From NCBI GenBank assembly GCA_002331625.1, contig DCZN01000061.1:110868-121905 (forward strand): a DNA stretch of 11,038 bases, in the 5' to 3' direction. The notes under the pieces are model-generated. The model searched no databases. It saw only the letters and a list, made by a program, of their open reading frames with translations, and was not told the DNA's origin. How positions within the stretch are numbered: the first letter of the stretch is position 1; each line of letters starts with the position of its first letter. Below are positions 1 through 8,200 of the stretch, one piece after another. The position numbers and the translations under genes were made by a program. The stretch is from Nitrospira sp. UBA2083 (GTDB taxonomy: Bacteria; Nitrospirota; Nitrospiria; Nitrospirales; Nitrospiraceae).

Positions 1-222
1 TTGTTCGTCGATATCGGAGCGACAGGCTTGGACGATATGACGTTTTGCAAACAGTTGCTTGAAGAGTGGCATACGGCGGTGACGCCTGGACGCAGCTTTG
101 GGGCCTTCTGCTCGTCTTTCATCCGGATCGCCATCTGCGGTCATGAACAAGATGTGATGGAAGGCGTTCGACGTGTCGTAGCCTTGGCTCATGACGTAGG
201 AGGGATGCATGTCGCAGCATAG
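1..222 (+). CDS. PLP-dependent aminotransferase class I/II, C-terminal fragment (5' end outside window)
   Basis: Only the last 73 codons are present; the frame is open to the window edge, so the TTG at base 1 is read as an internal leucine and not as a start. The fragment matches the C-terminal small domain of fold-type I aspartate-aminotransferase-like enzymes. It has a TPGRSFG segment (fragment residues 28-34), followed by SFIRIA, in which Arg42 sits where the family's invariant arginine binds the substrate alpha-carboxylate. The PLP-binding lysine lies upstream of the window and cannot be checked. Such enzymes move an amino group between an amino acid and a 2-oxo acid in the cytoplasm. Substrate cannot be told from this piece. 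Its stop overlaps the next gene by 14 nt, so it is probably in the same operon and may supply an amino donor or amino-acid precursor. Family assignment is fairly secure; specificity is unknown. Confidence 0.8.
   Translation: MFVDIGATGLDDMTFCKQLLEEWHTAVTPGRSFGAFCSSFIRIAICGHEQDVMEGVRRVVALAHDVGGMHVAA
198..204 (+). promoter_or_regulatory. Shine-Dalgarno site inside the upstream gene
   Basis: AGGAGGG lies 4 nt before the ATG at 209 and within the last codons of the aminotransferase gene. It fixes the start of the radical SAM gene and, with the 14-nt gene overlap, suggests translational coupling. Confidence 0.7.
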
Positions 223-1714
223 CGACGTCCTCTTTGTGACCCCGCCGAGTCGTGTGCAAGTCTATCAAGATCTCAGCCGCGACTTGGCCGCGATCGAGCC
301 TCCCGTCTGGGCCGGATTGTTGGCGATGTTCGTGCGGAATCGTGGATACGATGCTGCCATTCTCGATAGCGAGGCGCAGGGGCTCAATCACCAGCAGACG
401 GCTGAAGCAATAGTTTCCGCGAGGCCACGACTGGTTGTGTTTGTCATCTATGGCCAACAGCCGTCAGCCTCCACGCAATGCATGCCGGCAGGACGCACGG
501 TTTGTGAGCAGTTGAACGCACTCGCCGACATACCCACGCTTGTGATGGGCACCCATCCGTCGGCGTTGCCGAAGCGGACGCTGTTAGAAGAGCCCTACAC
601 CTACGTCTGCCAAGGAGAGGGACCCCAGACGATCCTGGGCCTTTTGCGTGTCCTGAAAAACAACCAAGGTTCGCTGCGTGATGTGCCGGGTCTGTGGCAT
701 TTCGAGGATGGCCACCCGGTGGGCAACCCGCCGGCGTCGTTGATCAGCGATCTCGATAAGGAGTTGCCAGGCCAGGGATGGGCCTTGCTCGATATGAGCC
801 GGTATCGTGCTCATAACTGGCATTGCTTCGACCACCTTGACGCGCGCAGCCCCTATGCTTCTCTGCAAACGAGCCTCGGCTGTCCCTTCAAGTGTGCATT
901 CTGTTGCATCAATGCGCCGTTTGACACACCCATGCTTCGGACCTGGAGCCCGGACCATGTCATCAGCCTGATCGATCGATTGGTGCTCGACCATGGCGTC
1001 ACGAATATCAAAATTCCGGACGAGATGTTCGTATTGAACCGGCGCCATGTGCTGGGCATATGCGACCGAATCATTGAGCGCGGCTATCGTCTGAATATTT
1101 GGGCCTATGCCCGTGTGGATACGGTGCAGGACCAGGTACTTGAACGACTCAAGGCCGCAGGGTTCAACTGGCTTGGAGTGGGTATCGAATCAGGGAGCCA
1201 GCATGTGCGGGATGGCGTCGAAAAGGGGCGATTTGGTGAGCGGGAAATTGTCTCGGCCGTCAGGAAGATTCAGTCATACGGGATTCATGTGGCTGCCAAC
1301 TATATCTTCGGTCTGCCGGACGACGATCTCGCCAGTATGCGGGCCACACTGGATCTTGCCCTCGAACTGAACACCGAGTGGGCCAATTTTTATTGTGCCA
1401 TGGCGTATCCGGGCTCCCCCCTATACGGCATGGCGAAAGAAAAAGGGTGGGCCCTACCGGACGGTCCGGATGGGCCAGGGTGGATCGGTTATTCGCAACA
1501 TGCCTACGACTGTCTGCCGTTGCCGACGGAAGCTCTTTCGGCGACACAAGTGTTGGATTTTCGGGATAAAGCGTTTCTGGACTATTTCACCAGCTCAGCT
1601 TATCTGGCGATGATGCAGCGGACGTTCGGTTCCGCCGTGGTCGAGCACGTACGCGACATGTGTGCTCACAAGGTTCGGCGCCGCCACCATGAGTCGGCCG
1701 TTTCGGCGGCCTGA
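209..1714 (+). CDS. B12-binding-domain radical SAM protein (first of two)
   Basis: A 501-aa protein with the two-domain layout of the BchE-like cobalamin-dependent radical SAM enzymes. Residues about 5-150 form a Rossmann-like cobalamin-binding-type domain with the GTHPSALP turn at 114-121, a variant of the GGxHPT seen in this family. The radical SAM core follows, with a canonical CX3CX2C motif at Cys225, Cys229 and Cys232 that should hold the [4Fe-4S] cluster, and GIESG at 325-329. The C-terminal 150 residues resemble the usual extension after the barrel. Known relatives perform C- or P-methylation, ring formation or other radical chemistry; the substrate here is unknown. The start ATG at 209 has a strong Shine-Dalgarno site. 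The gene overlaps the aminotransferase gene by 14 nt and is 21 nt from the ThDP enzyme gene, suggesting co-expression. A role in making or methylating an unusual sugar or side group is inferred from context only. Confidence 0.88.
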   Translation: MSQHSDVLFVTPPSRVQVYQDLSRDLAAIEPPVWAGLLAMFVRNRGYDAAILDSEAQGLNHQQTAEAIVSARPRLVVFVIYGQQPSASTQCMPAGRTVCEQLNALADIPTLVMGTHPSALPKRTLLEEPYTYVCQGEGPQTILGLLRVLKNNQGSLRDVPGLWHFEDGHPVGNPPASLISDLDKELPGQGWALLDMSRYRAHNWHCFDHLDARSPYASLQTSLGCPFKCAFCCINAPFDTPMLRTWSPDHVISLIDRLVLDHGVTNIKIPDEMFVLNRRHVLGICDRIIERGYRLNIWAYARVDTVQDQVLERLKAAGFNWLGVGIESGSQHVRDGVEKGRFGEREIVSAVRKIQSYGIHVAANYIFGLPDDDLASMRATLDLALELNTEWANFYCAMAYPGSPLYGMAKEKGWALPDGPDGPGWIGYSQHAYDCLPLPTEALSATQVLDFRDKAFLDYFTSSAYLAMMQRTFGSAVVEHVRDMCAHKVRRRHHESAVSAA

Positions 1715-1723
1715 CGATTCCAC

Positions 1724-1731
1724 GAGGAGAA
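1724..1731 (+). promoter_or_regulatory. Shine-Dalgarno site for the ThDP enzyme
   Basis: GAGGAGAA in the 21-nt gap, with its AGGAG core 6 nt before the ATG at 1736. It supports that start. Confidence 0.65.
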
Positions 1732-1735
1732 GAAC

Positions 1736-3565
1736 ATGATCAAAGTCGCAGATTTCATCATCAATACGTTGGCCGAGCGTGGAATCGACAAGATATTCGT
1801 CGTGTATGGCGCGGCGAACGGGGATCTCATCGACGCGTTTACCAGGACGGCCTCGACTGAATACGTCGCCGTCATGCATGAGCAGGCCGGCGGATTTGCT
1901 GCAGAAGGCTATGCGAAGGTGAAAGGGATTCCCGGCGTGGCGATCGCGACAAGCGGCCCCGGCGGGATGAATCTGCTCACGTCGATGGGAAACTGCTTTT
2001 ACGATTCGATTCCCTGCGTGTTTTTGACGGGACAAATCAACTCTCGGTTCTTGCGTCCCGATCCATCAATTCGCCAGATCGGATTCCAGGAAACCGACAT
2101 CGTGGCGATGGCGGCGCCCGTGACGAAGTATGCCAAGATGATCGTGAACCCGGAGGACGTGCGGTACGAGTTGGAGAAGGCCTTGTGGCTCTGTCAGCAC
2201 GGACGGCCTGGGCCTGTCTTACTCGACATTCCGCTCAATGTTCAAAAAGTCACGATTGATGCGAAGCAACTTATCGGGTTTGAGCCACCCGCCACGGCCA
2301 GCTACGACATTGATGTTGTAGACCAACAGATCCAGACGCTACTCGGTGATCTGCGTTTAGCTGAGCGACCGGTTCTCCTGGTAGGCGGCGGCGTACGCCT
2401 GGCCGATGCGCAAGACGACGTGCGGGAGTTGGGCCGACGACTCAAAATTCCTTGTTTCCCCACATGGAACGCGTTGGACGTGATCACATCGGACTACGAG
2501 TACTATGGAGGTCGTGTCGGCACCTACGGTGGGGCGGGCCGCAACTTCGGAATTCAAAACAGCGATCTCCTTCTCTCAATTGGAAGTCGAATCTCAGGCC
2601 GCATCACCGGTGGGAACGTTCACAGTTTTGCGAGAGCGGCCAAGAAATATCTCGTCGAAATCGATCCGGCCATGGTGCAACGGAAGTTTCAGCAAGTGCC
2701 CTTCGACGTCAATATTCTCTGCGATGCGAAGGTGTTTGCCCAACGGATGCTGGCGGTACTCGACCGGGCAAAGAAGCCCTGTCCGGATTGGTCCTCATGG
2801 ACATCCCGGGTCATGGGGTGGAAGCGGGCCTACGATCCGGTCAGGCCGGAGTTTTTCGCCCAGACCGATCGGGTTCACCCCTACGCCTTTATGCGTCGGC
2901 TATCGGAAAAGATGGGTGCCACCGATGTGCTGGTAGGGGATTGTGGCGGCAATATCGTCGTCAGCAATCACGCCTTCGAGACGAAGTACGGTCAGCGGAA
3001 CCTGACGAACAACGGTAACTCGCCGATGGGTTTTTCGTTTGCCGGGGCTATGGGTGCGTGGTTTGCCGACCCATCCAGGCAGGTTGTCTGCACGATCGGC
3101 GACGGCGGGTTCAACATGAATTCTCAGGAGATGCAGACTTTCGTGAACTATGGTGTCAAAGTCAAAACCTTCATCCTCAATAATCATATTTACGGCATCA
3201 CCAAAGCGTACCAAGAGACCAATTTTCAAGGCCGCGCCGAAGCCTGTGGCCCCAAAGGCTATCGGCCTCCAGATTTCCTGAAGATCACGCAGGCCTATGG
3301 CATCAAGACAGTGGCCATTACCAATCATGCCGAGATGGACGCCAAGATCGATGAGGTGCTCAGGTTCGATGGGCCAGTAGTGTGCGATGTGGATATGCAC
3401 GAGTACCACACCTATGAACCAAGAATCTTTGGATGGAAGACGCCGATCGAGGATATGTATCCCTATCTCTCGCGTGACGAATTCAAGCACAACATGCTGA
3501 TCGAGCCGGAAGCAGGCTGGATGAGTCCAGAGTATCCGGATGTTGTGAAGCCTATGGAGCCGTGA
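1736..3565 (+). CDS. Thiamine-diphosphate-dependent enzyme, acetolactate synthase-like
   Basis: A 609-aa protein with the three domains of the acetolactate synthase/pyruvate oxidase superfamily. The N-terminal PYR domain carries the catalytic glutamate of the HEQ motif (Glu49) and a GFQETDIV segment typical of acetolactate synthases. The middle domain (about 195-350) is the FAD/nucleotide-type fold. The C-terminal PP domain has the ThDP/Mg site GDG at 455-457, then 24 residues, then Asn482-Asn483. The family decarboxylates a 2-oxo acid and passes the two-carbon unit to an acceptor. It is probably not the housekeeping IlvB: no IlvN regulatory subunit follows, the partners are radical SAM and glycosyltransferase genes, and a tail of about 50 residues (WKTPIEDMYPYL and beyond) extends past the usual end. 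By analogy with YerE, which adds a two-carbon unit to a keto-sugar nucleotide in yersiniose synthesis, it may build a branched sugar; this is inference. Family call strong, reaction open. Confidence 0.88.
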   Translation: MIKVADFIINTLAERGIDKIFVVYGAANGDLIDAFTRTASTEYVAVMHEQAGGFAAEGYAKVKGIPGVAIATSGPGGMNLLTSMGNCFYDSIPCVFLTGQINSRFLRPDPSIRQIGFQETDIVAMAAPVTKYAKMIVNPEDVRYELEKALWLCQHGRPGPVLLDIPLNVQKVTIDAKQLIGFEPPATASYDIDVVDQQIQTLLGDLRLAERPVLLVGGGVRLADAQDDVRELGRRLKIPCFPTWNALDVITSDYEYYGGRVGTYGGAGRNFGIQNSDLLLSIGSRISGRITGGNVHSFARAAKKYLVEIDPAMVQRKFQQVPFDVNILCDAKVFAQRMLAVLDRAKKPCPDWSSWTSRVMGWKRAYDPVRPEFFAQTDRVHPYAFMRRLSEKMGATDVLVGDCGGNIVVSNHAFETKYGQRNLTNNGNSPMGFSFAGAMGAWFADPSRQVVCTIGDGGFNMNSQEMQTFVNYGVKVKTFILNNHIYGITKAYQETNFQGRAEACGPKGYRPPDFLKITQAYGIKTVAITNHAEMDAKIDEVLRFDGPVVCDVDMHEYHTYEPRIFGWKTPIEDMYPYLSRDEFKHNMLIEPEAGWMSPEYPDVVKPMEP

Positions 3566-3600
3566 GGATGAGGTTCGTAATCATTCGAGCAGGACGGACC

Positions 3601-3605
3601 GGAGG
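3601..3605 (+). promoter_or_regulatory. Shine-Dalgarno site deciding ATG 3612 over GTG 3609
   Basis: GGAGG ends 6 nt before ATG 3612 but only 3 nt before the adjacent in-frame GTG at 3609. The spacing favours the ATG, which gives the ordinary MKVLFLYP beginning for this family. Confidence 0.65.
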
Positions 3606-3611
3606 TGTGTG

Positions 3612-5228
3612 ATGAAAGTGCTTTTCCTGTATCCAAGCTGGACGGGATCCTACGGACTCTTTGGTCATTTTGCGCGACGGAACTCGACTTGGCCTCCGCT
3701 GAATCTGGCACTGTTGGCTGCGATCTCCGAGCAGCATGGTCACGAGGTGACCATCATGGACGGTGAAGCCGAGCAAACATCACTTGAGGACATGGCGCAG
3801 CGAGCCGTGGCGCTCAAGCCTGACATGATTGGATTTACAGCGACAAGCCCTTTTTTTCACATCAGTAAGGCAGTTGCGGAGGGAATCAAACGCATCGCCC
3901 CGCACATTCCAATTGCCGTGGGTGGTCCTCACATCACCATCATGAAGGAACGGGCGCTGCTTGCCGCATTTGACTATGTGTTTATTGGAGAAGCTGAACA
4001 CTCATGGCCGGAGTTCCTCAGACGGTATGAGATGAAACTAGATCTCTCATCCGTAGCAGGGCTTATCTACCGAGACCAAGGTCGGGTGGTCTCGACGGGA
4101 CAGCCGGCAGATATCACCAATCTGGATGTACTTCCGATTTCAGCTAGGCATCGCCTGAAAATGCCATTGTACAAACTAGGCACACTTCGTGGTCGATTGC
4201 CGTTCACATCGATTCAGACGATGCGAGGCTGCCCTTGGAAATGCATTTTCTGTGCGTCCGAAGCCTTAAAGACGACCCAAATGCGGGTTCGTTCACCACG
4301 CTCGGTGGTCCACGAAATGAAACAGGTCGTTGAGCAGTTTGGGACCAGACATTTCTATATTGTCGATGACGTGATGACGTTGTGGAAGGAACATATCCTG
4401 GAAATTTGTAACCTTATCGACCAAGAAGGATTGAACATCACATTTGAAGGTAGCACGAGGGCGAATCTAGTCGAGGATGAGGTGATAGCGCGCCTGGTGC
4501 GCAGTGGCTTGATTCGACTGTCGTTTGGACTGGAAACCGTGGATCCTGAGATCCGACGAACCATGAAGAAGCAGGTGCCATTGGAACACTACGTCCGGGC
4601 AAACGGTATCTGTAACAAGTACGGTGTTGAAGCCCTGAACAGTGTAATGATCGGGTTGCCTGGCGAGACGCGGGAAACGGTTCGAGCCACGCTACGATTT
4701 CTCAGAAACGCACGAGAAGTCAAACAGGCGAACTTTGCTATTGCCGTGCCCTATCCTGGCACTGAATTTCACGAGTTGGCGGTGAAAGGGGATAAGGGTG
4801 TGAAGTTGATGACGAAGGATTTTTCCGAATATCGACGCTATGGTTCCGCGGTCACGACCGTCGGGGACCTGACCCCACAAGATTTGATCGATCTGCAGAA
4901 CGAAGGCTTTGTCAGCATCTACAGTGCACCCTGGCGTTGGATTCCCATGTTGCAAAAGCACGGTGTGATCGGCGGATCGCTCATGCTGATACGAGTCGCG
5001 CGACTTCTGTCGAAAAAGCTGTTTGCGTCATCCAGTCAACGGCCAAGTGAGCAACTGATCAGCCTTGGCGATGGTGGATTCGGGAGTGTTCAGCACATGC
5101 CGGCGGCGATGGTGGCTGGCCAGCCTCCGGTGGCCAGAGAGCCAGATCTGCTGCAGATCGAACCACGAGAGAGTGAACTTGTCGCGCCAGCTGGTCACTA
5201 TGGATCGCCGGCCAGGCCTAATGGCTGA
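3612..5228 (+). CDS. B12-binding-domain radical SAM protein (second of two)
   Basis: A 538-aa protein from ATG 3612. An N-terminal cobalamin-binding-type Rossmann domain (about 1-140) has PPLNLALLAA near residue 30 and GGPH at 104-107, followed by FIGEAE. The radical SAM core has CX3CX2C at Cys207, Cys211 and Cys214 for the [4Fe-4S] cluster, and GLET at 306-309, the equivalent of the GxES/T strand. The last 60 or so residues are rich in Pro, Ala, Gly and Glu and look disordered. It shares architecture with the radical SAM protein encoded at 209-1714 but the two are clearly divergent, so they are not a recent tandem duplication and probably do different chemistry. The family includes cobalamin-dependent methyltransferases and anaerobic cyclases. 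It follows the ThDP enzyme after a 46-nt gap and precedes the giant glycosyltransferase, so a sugar- or glycan-modifying role is plausible but unproven. Confidence 0.88.
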   Translation: MKVLFLYPSWTGSYGLFGHFARRNSTWPPLNLALLAAISEQHGHEVTIMDGEAEQTSLEDMAQRAVALKPDMIGFTATSPFFHISKAVAEGIKRIAPHIPIAVGGPHITIMKERALLAAFDYVFIGEAEHSWPEFLRRYEMKLDLSSVAGLIYRDQGRVVSTGQPADITNLDVLPISARHRLKMPLYKLGTLRGRLPFTSIQTMRGCPWKCIFCASEALKTTQMRVRSPRSVVHEMKQVVEQFGTRHFYIVDDVMTLWKEHILEICNLIDQEGLNITFEGSTRANLVEDEVIARLVRSGLIRLSFGLETVDPEIRRTMKKQVPLEHYVRANGICNKYGVEALNSVMIGLPGETRETVRATLRFLRNAREVKQANFAIAVPYPGTEFHELAVKGDKGVKLMTKDFSEYRRYGSAVTTVGDLTPQDLIDLQNEGFVSIYSAPWRWIPMLQKHGVIGGSLMLIRVARLLSKKLFASSSQRPSEQLISLGDGGFGSVQHMPAAMVAGQPPVAREPDLLQIEPRESELVAPAGHYGSPARPNG

Positions 5229-5249
5229 GCGCAGACGAGACGAGTGCGA

Positions 5250-8200
5250 ATGAATCATCGTACTTCGCCAGACGTGTTACTGCTGCAATTGGAGTTCCCG
5301 ACCTGGGCTCAGGCGCGGGCGTGGACCTATCCGGCCTGTTTCGGTGTGGGGGAAGGATTGCGCGCCGCCGGTGCAACCTGTACCACGTTGCCGTTGTTTG
5401 CGAACACGTCACTGTCGCCGGAACGATGGCTTGAACAGACTCGAGCTGCGGTCGACGGCCAACGGTTCGATCAAGTGTGGGTATGGCTCGTTCATTCGCC
5501 CTTAAATGCGTCCATACTCGAGTGGATTTCCGGTCTGGCGCCGGTCCGGGTTGGAATCGTGATGGAGTCGCTGACTTATGATGAAGCCGATTATGCCTGG
5601 GCAGGACATCTTCGGGCTAGGATGCAAACGGTGGCAGAGCAGTCTCGCGCCTTCACGCACGTGCTGGTGCCGGACGAGCGGGATGTTGAACCATTGGCCC
5701 AGCGTGCCGGCGTTCAGTCCTTATGGTGGCCGACGATGGTGCCTGAACGGTTCATTGTTCCGGCTACGTCGGAGCCGCGTGTGTCAACCGGCGTGTTCCA
5801 CGGCCATCCGTACGGGCCTCGTCGAGCATGGATAGAAAACGAACGGGTGCTGGCACACATGACGTTTGTGGGGTCCGGTGCTCCACCGACTCGGTACCAG
5901 ATTTGGTTTGACCAGCTACAAACCTCGGCCATCACACGCTGGGCCGCGACGGCGGCCATGACAGCTCGGCAGATGGCAGGCTATATGGCCATGCTTCAGG
6001 AGGTGCGGGAAGGTGAATTTCGGGAATGGATGGCGCAGCTCCCACAGTGGGCCGCGATTGTGAATTTGCCGAGTTTGGCCAAGTTCTACGGGGGTCGCGT
6101 ATATGAAGGCATGGCGGCTGGTCGCCCTGTGCTCACCTACCACGTGCCTGACCATCCATTCAATAACTCGTTGTTTGTCGAAGGCGAGGAGGTTCTGTGT
6201 TTTGCTCCGGATGACCCAGATTCGCTCAGTGCTTGTCTCGAGCGAGTGCTGCACGATCGTACTCTGGCTCACCGTATTGCGGCGAACGCTCAACGCAAGA
6301 TGCGGCGTTATCATACGTGCGAGAGACGATTGGCGGATACGCTCCGCTGGATCGAGTCAGGCGAGCGTCCGGAGTACGGTCTCGCTCAGTCAGTGGAGTT
6401 GAAGGTGGAGGCGTTCTCGATTCCGCAGACGGTGGGTGCTATAGCCCAGAGGGTTCTCACGTCTCGCTTAGATGTGGGCCAGCCAACTATTACATCGGCC
6501 GCAGTGCGGCCTCCTTACACTGCACCGGAGGGATCGATGGAGTCGGATCGTTTCTACGTGAATCTCTTCATCAACGCGCCAGCCTGGTCGACACCTCATC
6601 CGAATGCCGACGAAGCCGCACGTTGGAGCAAAATTGCGTCGTTTCTGGAATGCATCCTTCGGCAGGTTCGCCAGGACAGTCCTGGTAAGGTGTTACGTAT
6701 CCTGGATGTCGGATGTGGGCGCGGGTGGCTCACGAATCTCGTGTCGATGTACGGACACTGTGAAGGGGTCGAGCCGGTGAGCGAGGTGGTGGCGCATGCG
6801 CGGCGTTTGTTTCCGCACCTGCGGTTTGAAGCCGGCACGGCCGACGAAATCTTAGCACGGCCGGACTTTTCCCCGTACGACGTTGTCGTAACCTCGGAAG
6901 TTCTCGAACATGTTCCACACGGGCAGAAAGATCTCTTCCTGGCTCAGCTTGCTTTGCTGTTGACGCCGGAAGGATATCTGGTCCTGACCACCCCTCGCGG
7001 TGAAATGTGGGAGCAGTGGAAAACCATTGCACCGCCCAATCAGCCGGTAGAAGACTGGGTGACGGAAGGAGACGTACAGAAGCTCTTTCGCCGACAGGGT
7101 TTTGCTGTGCTCGGTTTGGAGCGAGTGCATGTCGAAGTGCCTGGGCTGCGCTATGTACCGGCACCGACTCCGGCTGAGCTCGAATCTATGAATCTGTTGC
7201 CGATCTACCAGGTCTGGGCCTGTCAGCGAGTGGGGCAGAGTCGACCGGCGACCTTCCTGCGCCGACCAAAAGTCTCAGTCATTGTGCCGACGTACAATCG
7301 GCCGGACCGTTTGAAAGAGGCCCTTCAGAGCATTCTCCGACAGACCTGTCAGGACTTCGAAATCGTGGTGGTCAACGATGGAGGGTTCGACGTGGCCGCA
7401 ACAGTGGCGGCCCTCAATGACGGGCGCATCACCTACATTCAGCACGATCGCAATCGTGGCCTTGCCGCCTCGCGCAATACCGGATTGACGGCGGCATCTG
7501 GGACCTACATTGCGTACCTCGACGACGACGATCGATATTTACCGAACCATTTGGAAACACTGGTGACCGTATTGGAGCAGGGTGAGTACAAGGTCGCGTA
7601 TAGCGATGCTTGGCGGGTCCACGAACAGTTGTCGGACGATCGTCACGTTGAAATCGGAAGGGACGTAGCGTATTCGTATGACTTCAATCCTGCCCACCTG
7701 TTGATCTTCAATTATTTCCCCGTTCTGTGCGTGATGCACAGGAGGGATTGCCTTGAAAAAGTTGGTCGGTTCGATGAATCGCTCTACGCGCATGAGGATT
7801 GGGACCTGTGGATTCGCATGGCGACTGTCTTTCCGTTCAAACACGTGCCATGTACCACCGCCGAATATAGCTGGCGGACCGATGGCTCCTCCATGACCAG
7901 TGCGACGCAAGAAACCTACTGGCGCACCACGGAAATCATCTACCGCAAGTATCGACCCCATGCAGAACAGATTGACGGAATGCTGGGGGCCCAACAGCAG
8001 CGTCTCCAGAAACTGAGACTTGCAAGGATCGAACGAACCCGCGTCTGTTCGATCATCATGCCCGTGTGTAACCGAGTCGAACTGACGAGAGACTGTCTGA
8101 CTACCTTGGCCACACTTAACGGGTTGCCGGACTATGAGTTGATTGTGATCGATAACGGGTCAACGGATGGAACCGCGGAGTTTCTCGCTCAGTTGGGCGG

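Noticed and set aside
584..1048. 154-codon minus-strand open frame opposite the first radical SAM gene
   Set aside because: Antisense shadow with no motif or plausible ribosome site; the sense strand encodes the radical SAM cysteine motif here.
2452..3018. 188-codon + strand open frame inside the ThDP gene
   Set aside because: It is a shadow frame of a well-supported enzyme. The translation is Arg/Ser/Gly-rich with no recognisable domain and no ribosome site.
2900..3490. 196-codon minus-strand open frame opposite the ThDP gene
   Set aside because: It is antisense to the conserved PP domain; the open frame follows from the codon pattern of the sense gene and shows no family motif.
1736..3565. 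Calling the ThDP enzyme ilvB
   Set aside because: The motifs fit the superfamily, but the missing ilvN neighbour, the C-terminal extension and the glycosyltransferase context make a housekeeping role uncertain.
3609..3611. GTG at 3609 as the start of the second radical SAM gene
   Set aside because: The GGAGG site is only 3 nt away, whereas ATG 3612 has a normal 6-nt spacing and gives the typical N-terminus.
3566..3611. Promoter or terminator in the 46-nt gap between the ThDP and second radical SAM genes
   Set aside because: No stem-loop with a T-run and no convincing -35/-10 pair was seen; the gap holds only a ribosome site.
5233..5244. Short tandem AGACG repeat before the giant glycosyltransferase
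   Set aside because: Two copies of a 5-mer plus two bases are too short to be meaningful; the stretch probably serves only as a weak purine-rich ribosome site.
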